Shown here: positions 1 to 3,946 of the stretch, one piece after another
Layout: the number at the start of each line of letters is the position of its first letter
How positions within the stretch are numbered: the stretch's first letter is position 1
Source: Chloroflexota bacterium
GTDB lineage: Bacteria > Chloroflexota > Anaerolineae > 4572-78 > J111
DNA length: 5,549 bases
NCBI GenBank assembly: GCA_003695455.1
Contig: RFJF01000790.1
Location: 1 to 5,549 of the forward strand
Reading direction: 5' to 3'
Made by a program: the position numbers and the translations under genes
The notes under the pieces: generated by a model
What the model was told of the DNA's origin: nothing
Seen by the model: the letters and a program-made list of their open reading frames with translations, nothing else
Databases searched by the model: none

Positions 1-101
1 ATGTCACTGAGCCGCTGCCGAAAAATGCGAAACGCGCCGGCGCTGATGGTTTCGCCGGATGTGCCGTCGGTTAGGTGCAAATCACTGATGATAACAAGCA
101 T
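1..101 (-). CDS. Calcineurin-like metallophosphoesterase, N-terminal fragment (3' part outside window)
   Basis: Only the first 33 residues are in the window; the reading frame runs off at position 1. Translation of the minus strand from the ATG at 101-99 gives a hydrophobic beta strand followed by ISDLHLTDG at residues 5-13. This is the first metal-binding motif (D-x-H, here D7 and H9) of the calcineurin-like phosphoesterase fold, which uses two metal ions to hydrolyse phosphomono- or phosphodiesters. The start is supported by an AGGGGG Shine-Dalgarno (112-107) with 5-nt spacing that overlaps the stop codon of the upstream gene, so the gene is the third of a leftward operon and probably translationally linked to its neighbour. 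The substrate cannot be inferred. The later family motifs (GDxxD, GNHD/E, the histidines) would have to lie beyond the window, so the class is likely but not proven. Confidence 0.72.
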   Translation of the reverse strand, partial: MLVIISDLHLTDGTSGETISAGAFRIFRQRLSD

Positions 102-110
102 GTTTTCCCC

Positions 111-659
111 CTACAGTTCGTCAGACTCCATCATTTCCTTGATGAGGTTAGCCAGCGCACGCCGGGTATCGGCATCAATTGCGCCACGGGTGGCCTCGTC
201 AAAACGGCGCACACGTTCCAGCTCGCCAAAATAAAAAGCCAAATCCGGCAGAATACGCAGGGCCTCGCGGCACAGGGCGCGCAGACGCATCAGGCTGTCA
301 ATTTCATCCAGCCCGGCGGCTTGCTGTTTTTTGATGTCTTCGATGAGCCGTTTGAGTTCGGCGCGCCACGTTTCTACGGAGGTCTCTGTTTTCAGGTAAT
401 ATTTGGCCTCGCCCACCATCAGCAGTTCCAAAATGTCGTGTTCGGCGGTGGTCAGCGGCCGGCCGTTTTCCAGTTTTTGCAGGATGGGCCAGTACATTTC
501 GTCCAGTTTGGCCTGAAAGGTTTCGCGGGCCAGCCCCTCCAGCGCCGAAACTTCGGCTTGAAATTGGCGGTAGCCGGCGGCGCTTTCGGCTTTGAACGAC
601 TGCGCGGCCACGTTGAGCAGCGCATCTATTTTGGCATCAACATTGTTGGGGGTGGGCAT
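111..659 (-). CDS. Uncharacterised alpha-helical protein, paralogue of the upstream gene
   Basis: I do not recognise this 182-residue protein. It has no signal peptide or membrane segment and looks soluble and almost wholly helical, rich in charged residues and leucine. Residues 58-182 align without gaps to residues 56-180 of the gene just upstream (680-1222), with about 60 of 125 identical positions, so the two are tandem paralogues. Shared blocks are PILxKLENGxPLTT (58-71), a K-T-E then W-R stretch (90-100), AxGLDxI (114-120), RALCR (127-131), LPDxAFY (137-143) and ERVRRF (148-153). The N-terminal 57 residues are much more divergent. The start ATG is preceded by GGGAG with 7-nt spacing. The gene follows its paralogue by 20 nt and precedes the metallophosphoesterase by 9 nt, so all three are probably co-transcribed. 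No catalytic motif is evident; a scaffold or protein-binding role is possible but unsupported. Confidence 0.8.
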   Translation of the reverse strand: MPTPNNVDAKIDALLNVAAQSFKAESAAGYRQFQAEVSALEGLARETFQAKLDEMYWPILQKLENGRPLTTAEHDILELLMVGEAKYYLKTETSVETWRAELKRLIEDIKKQQAAGLDEIDSLMRLRALCREALRILPDLAFYFGELERVRRFDEATRGAIDADTRRALANLIKEMMESDEL

Positions 660-679
660 TTAATTTCTCCCGGTGACGG

Positions 680-1222
680 TTACATATTCTCTGCGGACAT
701 CATGGCACGGAGAACATCGGCCAGAATTTTGCCGTCTTCTGCGCTTAAATTGCCGCTCAACGCCGATTCAAACCGGCGCACGCGCTCCTGTTCGCGGTAG
801 TAAAAGGCAATATCGGGCAAAACACCGGCGGCATCGCGGCACAGAGCGCGCACGTGCAGTAGCTGTTCGATGGTATCCAGCCCGCCGGCTTCGGCATTGG
901 CCAATTCAGCGGCCAGCCGGCGAATTTCGGTGCGCCAGTTTTCCAGATCGTTTTCAGTTTTGATGTAGGCGTTGGCCCGGCCCACCACCAGCATTTTCAA
1001 CAATTCGCGCTCGTCGGTAGTCAGCGGCTGGCCGTTTTCAAGCTTTGACAGAATAGGTTGGTAACTTTTTTGCGCGGCGTACTGAATGCCCTCACGGGCA
1101 GCAGAATCGAGCTTGCCCACCAGGGCATTCAAATCCTCAAAGAGCCGGCTTTCCTCGGCAGCCAGCGCCGCATTGGTTGCGGTCTGGATTTTCTGCACCA
1201 ACGATGTAAATAGTGAGGCCAT
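680..1222 (-). CDS. Uncharacterised alpha-helical protein, first gene of the paralogue pair operon
   Basis: This 180-residue protein is of unknown family, soluble in appearance and predicted helical. It shares about 48 percent identity over its C-terminal 125 residues with the following gene (111-659). Conserved landmarks are PILSKLENGQPLTT (56-69), IKTE (87-90), W96-R97, AGGLDTI (112-118), RALCR (125-129), LPDIAFYY (135-142), ERVRRF (146-151) and a Met-Met pair near the C-terminus (174-175). The single shared cysteine (C128) sits in RALCR. The N-terminal segment (1-55) is alanine-rich and could form a helical hairpin or coiled coil. The ATG at 1222-1220 is chosen because AAAGGAG lies 6 nt upstream. 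A TTGACA/TATCGT promoter lies about 90 nt upstream, making this the first gene of a leftward operon. The pattern of conservation (charged and aromatic blocks, no metal or nucleotide motif) suggests a structural or interaction domain rather than an enzyme; that is inference. Confidence 0.8.
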   Translation of the reverse strand: MASLFTSLVQKIQTATNAALAAEESRLFEDLNALVGKLDSAAREGIQYAAQKSYQPILSKLENGQPLTTDERELLKMLVVGRANAYIKTENDLENWRTEIRRLAAELANAEAGGLDTIEQLLHVRALCRDAAGVLPDIAFYYREQERVRRFESALSGNLSAEDGKILADVLRAMMSAENM

Positions 1223-1313
1223 AATTTACTCCTTTTCATTCTGGTGACTGTGCCGCAAATTAAACTGGCTTCTGCAAAATAAACGGCGGCAACCGGCAAC
1301 AATTCTTAACATA

Positions 1314-1342
1314 ACGATACCGAAATCGGCGGGGAATGTCAA
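1314..1342 (-). promoter_or_regulatory. Sigma70-type promoter of the leftward three-gene operon
   Basis: On the minus strand a perfect -35 TTGACA (1342-1337) is followed after 17 nt by TATCGT (1319-1314, 4 of 6 consensus bases). The predicted transcript start is near 1307, giving an untranslated leader of about 85 nt before the ATG at 1222. The leader contains a perfect tandem 7-mer, CGGCAAC twice on the plus strand at 1287-1300. The promoter is back to back with the one at 1369-1396. Confidence 0.6.
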
Positions 1343-1368
1343 GCATTTGCCAAATTTTCGCCTCAAAA

Positions 1369-1396
1369 TTGGAATCCCGCACCGGGCGGGTAAAAT
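1369..1396 (+). promoter_or_regulatory. Sigma70-type promoter of the pterin carbinolamine dehydratase gene
   Basis: TTGGAA (1369-1374) and TAAAAT (1391-1396) are separated by 16 nt. The predicted start is near 1403, about 28 nt before the GTG start codon, a normal leader length containing the GGAGG ribosome binding site at 1420-1424. Its -35 box lies 26 bp from the -35 box of the divergent leftward promoter, so one regulator bound between them could affect both. Confidence 0.55.
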
Positions 1397-1430
1397 ACGT
1401 TTGTGAGAATTAGCAGAACGGAGGCAAACT

Positions 1431-1721
1431 GTGGCGGTTCAAAAATTATCGCAGGGAGAAATTGAGGCGGCGCTGGCAGAACTTGACGGCTGGGAATTGA
1501 AGGACGGCAAGTTTCACCGCGAGCTGAAATTCAGGGATTTTGTGCAGGCCTGGGGATTTATGACGCAGGTAGCCATGGAAGCCGAAAAAGCCAACCACCA
1601 CCCGGAATGGTTTAACGTGTGGAACCGGGTGGTGATTGACCTGACCACTCACGAGTGCGGCGGCCTCAGCCGCCGTGATGTGTTGCTGGCGCAGAAAATC
1701 AACGCCCTGGCCGGCGGCTGA
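1431..1721 (+). CDS. phhB: Pterin-4a-carbinolamine dehydratase (PCD/DCoH family)
   Basis: The 96-residue product matches the whole length of the small PCD fold. The enzyme dehydrates 4a-hydroxytetrahydropterin to quinonoid dihydropterin during pterin cofactor recycling (EC 4.2.1.96) and acts in the cytoplasm. The family signature is plain: EKANHHPEW at 52-60, then a beta strand with VVIDLTTHE (67-75) and [10 protein letters not shown] (78-87). H56, H57 and H74 correspond to the three active-site histidines of the mammalian enzyme. The start is GTG, supported by GGAGG six nt upstream; no better in-frame start is seen. The gene appears to be monocistronic with its own promoter. No aromatic amino acid hydroxylase is in the window, so whether it serves phenylalanine hydroxylase or another pterin-dependent process in this organism is unknown. 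Its stop lies inside a hairpin shared with the convergent gene. Confidence 0.93.
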   Translation: MAVQKLSQGEIEAALAELDGWELKDGKFHRELKFRDFVQAWGFMTQVAMEAEKANHHPEWFNVWNRVVIDLTTHECGGLSRRDVLLAQKINALAGG

Positions 1722-1734
1722 TTCAGCCCGCCGG
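1711..1734. repeat. Inverted repeat spanning both stop codons of a convergent gene pair
   Basis: CCGGCGG (1711-1717) and CTG (1718-1720) pair with CAG (1724-1726) and CCGCCGG (1728-1734), leaving an ATT triloop and one bulged C at 1727. The stem contains the TGA of the rightward dehydratase gene (1719-1721) and the TGA of the leftward SCP2-like gene (1725-1723). There is no T-run on either side, so it is not a canonical intrinsic terminator, but a GC-rich hairpin at the 3' ends of both messages could halt transcription or protect the ends. Confidence 0.6.
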
Positions 1735-2142
1735 AAATTCGGTATCAAATTTGGTGGTGCAGTTAACCAGTTCGTTGGCGGCTTTTACGTTGCGCATAAT
1801 TTTGCCCAAGTTGCCCGTCAGCTTGAGTTTGCGGGTGAGCAGGGCCTTGATGGGGTCGAGCCTTTTTTGAACCACGGCCTGCCAAACGTGCATTGAGCCG
1901 CTCACCTTAAATTCCGGTTCCGGCGCGTTGACGTCATCAACAATAAAGGCCCGACGGCATTGGCCGTGGTACAAATCCATGTACATGCAAATAGGTTCTG
2001 CGACCTGGCTGTCCGGCTCAACAATAAAGCAAAAGTCACCTTCCCAGCTTTTGGCCGCCCGCTGATACGACTCGCTGCGGTTTATCTCGTCGCACAAACG
2101 CTCTACCCACGCATTTGAACCAAAAACAACGCTATTTCCCAT
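1723..2142 (-). CDS. SCP2 sterol-binding-domain-like small protein
   Basis: This 139-residue protein resembles the stand-alone SCP2 (sterol carrier protein 2-like) domain, a hydrophobic-pocket fold that binds lipids or other apolar ligands. The C-terminal half carries the typical pattern: a strand with the predicate of a small-molecule cup (F79-M84), then a helix ending in LDPIKALLTRKLKLTGNL (95-112), a stretch common to SCP2 family members, followed by a final helix (113-127). The N-terminal half has FCFIVEPD (37-44) and CMYMDLYHG (52-60) strands. There is no signal peptide or membrane segment, so it is probably cytoplasmic. The ATG at 2142 has GGGAGG upstream with 8-nt spacing, and a promoter lies at 2182-2209. 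The gene is single and converges on the dehydratase gene with one base between stops. Ligand and role are unknown; in bacteria such proteins are often orphan lipid binders. Confidence 0.68.
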   Translation of the reverse strand: MGNSVVFGSNAWVERLCDEINRSESYQRAAKSWEGDFCFIVEPDSQVAEPICMYMDLYHGQCRRAFIVDDVNAPEPEFKVSGSMHVWQAVVQKRLDPIKALLTRKLKLTGNLGKIMRNVKAANELVNCTTKFDTEFPAG

Positions 2143-2181
2143 GTGAACAACCTCCCAGTAGTGTGTGGCACTTCGGTTTTA

Positions 2182-2209
2182 ATGATACAAAATTCGGGCA
2201 AGCAGGCAA
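2182..2209 (-). promoter_or_regulatory. Promoter of the SCP2-like gene
   Basis: Minus-strand TTGCCT (2209-2204) and TATCAT (2187-2182, 5 of 6 consensus bases) are 16 nt apart. The expected transcript start is near 2175, leaving a leader of about 33 nt that includes the GGGAGG ribosome binding site (2156-2151). The spacing and position fit well, although the -35 box matches at 4 of 6 bases only. Confidence 0.5.
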
Positions 2210-2261
2210 TAGTGAAAAAGTCACAGTTGCCAAACCCGGCAAAATTTCTCTGAAAAGAGAT

Positions 2262-2290
2262 TTGCGTATTTCTGCGGGGCAGAATATAAT
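2262..2290 (+). promoter_or_regulatory. Promoter of tRNA-Val, possibly also of glyA
   Basis: A perfect -10 TATAAT (2285-2290) lies 17 nt after TTGCGT (2262-2267; only the TTG matches consensus). Predicted initiation near 2297 is about 6 nt before the mature tRNA 5' end at 2303. A short inverted repeat, TCTCT-GAAA-AGAGA at 2247-2260, sits immediately upstream of the -35 box. This is the only convincing rightward promoter before glyA. Confidence 0.68.
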
Positions 2291-2302
2291 TGCTGATTGT
2301 TC

Positions 2303-2376
2303 GGGCGGTTAGCTCAGTTGGTTAGAGCGCCACGTTGACATCGTGGAGGCCACAAGTTCGAGTCTTGTACCGCCCA
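2303..2376 (+). tRNA. tRNA-Val (anticodon GAC)
   Basis: The full cloverleaf can be drawn. The acceptor stem GGGCGGT (2303-2309) pairs with ACCGCCC (2369-2375), with discriminator A at 2376. The D stem is GCTC/GAGC (2312-2315, 2325-2328). The anticodon stem is CCACG/CGTGG (2330-2334, 2342-2346) with loop TTGACAT, placing anticodon GAC at 2337-2339, which reads GUC/GUU valine codons. The variable loop has 5 nt, and the T stem ACAAG/CTTGT encloses TTCGAGT. The genome does not encode the 3' CCA here (CTG follows), so the end must be added by CCA-adding enzyme. Confidence 0.97.
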
Positions 2377-2386
2377 CTGTACACAA

Positions 2387-2416
2387 AAGCCTGGCCGCAA
2401 CCAGGCTTGTTTTTTT
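2387..2416 (+). terminator. Intrinsic terminator after tRNA-Val, immediately before glyA
   Basis: AAGCCTGG (2387-2394) pairs perfectly with CCAGGCTT (2401-2408) around a CCGCAA loop, followed after one G by seven T (2410-2416). It ends 18 nt before the glyA start codon and just ahead of the glyA ribosome binding site at 2421-2427. Besides ending the tRNA transcript it may act as a partial terminator or attenuator for glyA. Confidence 0.85.
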
Positions 2417-2434
2417 GAGCAAGGGGGCTAATTT

Positions 2435-3730
2435 ATGCTGGCAGAAACTGTAAAACACCAAATTTCAAACCCGCGGGTGTCCGCCGCCGACCAACTGCTG
2501 TCTCAGGCAGACCCCGAAGTCTGGGAGGTTATCAAGGCCGAACGCCGCCGCCAGCTTGACCAGATAGAGCTGATTGCATCGGAAAATTACACCAGCGCTG
2601 CGGTGATGGCGGCGCAGGGTTCGGTGCTGACCAACAAATACGCCGAAGGCCTCCCCGGCCGGCGCTACTACGGCGGCTGCGAACACGTGGACGTGGTAGA
2701 AAACCTGGCCCGTGATCGTGCCAAAGCGCTGTTTGGCGCGGAATACGCCAACGTTCAGCCGCACAGCGGTGCGCAGGCCAATGCCGCGGTTTACATCGCG
2801 CTGCTTGAGCCGGGTGACACGGTGCTGTCCTTTAAACTGGACCACGGCGGCCACCTCTCTCACGGGATGAAGATTAATTACTCCGGCCACTACTACAATT
2901 TTGTGCATTACGGCGTAGACCCGGAAACCGAGCAACTCAATTACGATAACATTGCCCAACTGGCCCTGGAACACAAACCCAAACTGCTGCTGGCCGGGGC
3001 CAGCGCCTACCCGCGCTTTTTTGATTTCCCCCGGTTGCGCGAAATCGCCGACAGCGTGGGCGCTTACCTGATGATGGATATGGCCCACATTGCCGGGCTG
3101 GTAGCGGCTAAACTCCACCCGGACCCCGTACCCTACTGTGATGTTGTAACCACCACCACACACAAAACTCTGCGCGGCGCGCGCGGCGGAATGATTTTGT
3201 GCCGCAAGAGTCTGGCTAAAAAGATCAATCGCGGCGTGTTCCCCGGTATTCAGGGCGGGCCGCTGATGCACGCCATTGCCGGCAAGGCCGTAGGCTTTAA
3301 ACAAGCGCTCCAGCCGGAATTTAAAGAGTACCAGCAGGCCGTCATTGACAATGCCCAGGTTTTGGCCAACGCGCTCATCGCGGGCGGGTTGCGGTTGGTT
3401 TCGGGCGGCACAGACAACCACCTGATGCTGGTAGACTTGCGCCCGGCCAACATTACCGGCCAGGAAGGCGAAGACGCCCTGCACAAAGCCGGCATCACCA
3501 TCAACAAAAACATGATTCCCTTTGACCCCGCGCCGCCCAATGTAACCAGCGGCATCCGGTTGGGCACGCCGGCCATCACCACCCGCGGTTTCCGCAAAGC
3601 CGAAATGGAAGTGGTGGCCCAGTGCATTCTTGACGCGCTGTACCACGCCCACGACGACGCCAAACTGGCCCAAATCCGGGAAGTTACCGCCGGCCTGTGC
3701 GCCCGGTTCCCCGTGCCGGGGCTGGAATAA
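2435..3730 (+). CDS. glyA: Serine hydroxymethyltransferase
   Basis: This 431-residue PLP enzyme interconverts serine and glycine while charging tetrahydrofolate with a one-carbon unit (EC 2.1.2.1), in the cytoplasm as a dimer or tetramer. Full-length similarity to the GlyA family is clear: [11 protein letters not shown] (44-54), [17 protein letters not shown] (65-81), [10 protein letters not shown] (107-116), DHGGHLSHG (136-144), the [10 protein letters not shown] block (239-248) with the Schiff-base lysine K244, and [10 protein letters not shown] (371-380). H140 (cofactor stacking), S190, D215, H218 and R375 (carboxylate binding) are in place by comparison with E. coli GlyA, so it should be active. 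It is about 14 residues longer at the N-terminus than E. coli GlyA (417 residues). The ATG at 2435 is chosen because AAGGGGG lies 7 nt upstream. The gene follows tRNA-Val and its terminator with almost no space for its own promoter, and a strong terminator follows, so it is monocistronic or co-transcribed with the tRNA. Confidence 0.98.
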   Translation: MLAETVKHQISNPRVSAADQLLSQADPEVWEVIKAERRRQLDQIELIASENYTSAAVMAAQGSVLTNKYAEGLPGRRYYGGCEHVDVVENLARDRAKALFGAEYANVQPHSGAQANAAVYIALLEPGDTVLSFKLDHGGHLSHGMKINYSGHYYNFVHYGVDPETEQLNYDNIAQLALEHKPKLLLAGASAYPRFFDFPRLREIADSVGAYLMMDMAHIAGLVAAKLHPDPVPYCDVVTTTTHKTLRGARGGMILCRKSLAKKINRGVFPGIQGGPLMHAIAGKAVGFKQALQPEFKEYQQAVIDNAQVLANALIAGGLRLVSGGTDNHLMLVDLRPANITGQEGEDALHKAGITINKNMIPFDPAPPNVTSGIRLGTPAITTRGFRKAEMEVVAQCILDALYHAHDDAKLAQIREVTAGLCARFPVPGLE

Positions 3731-3750
3731 CGCCGCACCCACCCGAAATT

Positions 3751-3784
3751 AAAGCCGCAACGCGCACCGTGTTGCGGCTTTTTT
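3751..3784 (+). terminator. Intrinsic terminator of glyA
   Basis: AAAGCCGCAAC (3751-3761) pairs perfectly with GTTGCGGCTTT (3771-3781) around a 9-nt loop, and the stem runs into six T (3779-3784). It starts 20 nt after the glyA stop and separates glyA from the kinase gene, which has its own promoter downstream. Confidence 0.92.
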
Positions 3785-3815
3785 GATTCAGGTAGATTTT
3801 ACAGAATTTTTGCAC

Positions 3816-3850
3816 TTTTTTAACGCCGGCACAACATCGGCGTGAAAAAA
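3816..3850. repeat. 35-bp inverted repeat with T- and A-run outer arms
   Basis: ACGCCG (3823-3828) pairs with CGGCGT (3838-3843) around a 9-nt centre. After one A/G mismatch (3822/3844), six T (3816-3821) pair with six A (3845-3850), giving two 13-nt arms. On both strands the T-run is on the 5' side, so it does not work as an intrinsic terminator in either direction. It lies 23 bp upstream of the kinase -35 box and could be an operator or a cruciform-forming site. Confidence 0.6.
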
Positions 3851-3873
3851 TAGGGACAATTACCATTGGCATA

Positions 3874-3902
3874 TTGAAAATTTAACATTTGGGCCATATA
3901 AT
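3874..3902 (+). promoter_or_regulatory. Strong sigma70-type promoter of the kinase gene
   Basis: TTGAAA (3874-3879) and a perfect TATAAT (3897-3902) are separated by exactly 17 nt, the best promoter in the window. Initiation near 3909 gives a leader of about 38 nt with AGAGGA at 3931-3936 before the ATG at 3947. The 35-bp inverted repeat at 3816-3850 lies just upstream. Confidence 0.75.
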
Positions 3903-3946
3903 TGAAAACAACGTTGATTATCCAACCAACAGAGGATGTGCAAACA

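Noticed and set aside
75..800. A 241-codon plus-strand open frame across the paralogous genes
   Set aside because: It is antisense to two genes supported by mutual homology and ribosome binding sites, and crosses their junction; its product resembles the Phe/Gly/Gln-rich shadow translations seen elsewhere.
1226..1312. A 28-codon upstream frame on the minus strand ending three bases before the first paralogue's ATG
   Set aside because: Its ATG lies at or before the predicted transcript start (near 1307) and it has no ribosome binding site, so it is probably not translated.
2335..2363. A perfect TTGACA inside the tRNA anticodon loop as a possible glyA promoter
   Set aside because: The sequence is dictated by the tRNA, and the best -10 at 17 nt spacing is TCGAGT, a poor match. 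It also would start upstream of the terminator.
1431..3730. A pterin/folate cluster of phhB and glyA
   Set aside because: The two genes are on separate transcription units with an opposite-strand gene and a tRNA between them; proximity alone does not support a shared pathway role.
2465..3742. A 425-codon open frame on the minus strand, antisense to nearly all of glyA
   Set aside because: It is fully overlapped by an unmistakable glyA with all catalytic residues, has no good ribosome binding site and gives a low-complexity product rich in Val, Gly, Phe and His. It follows from the codon bias of glyA.
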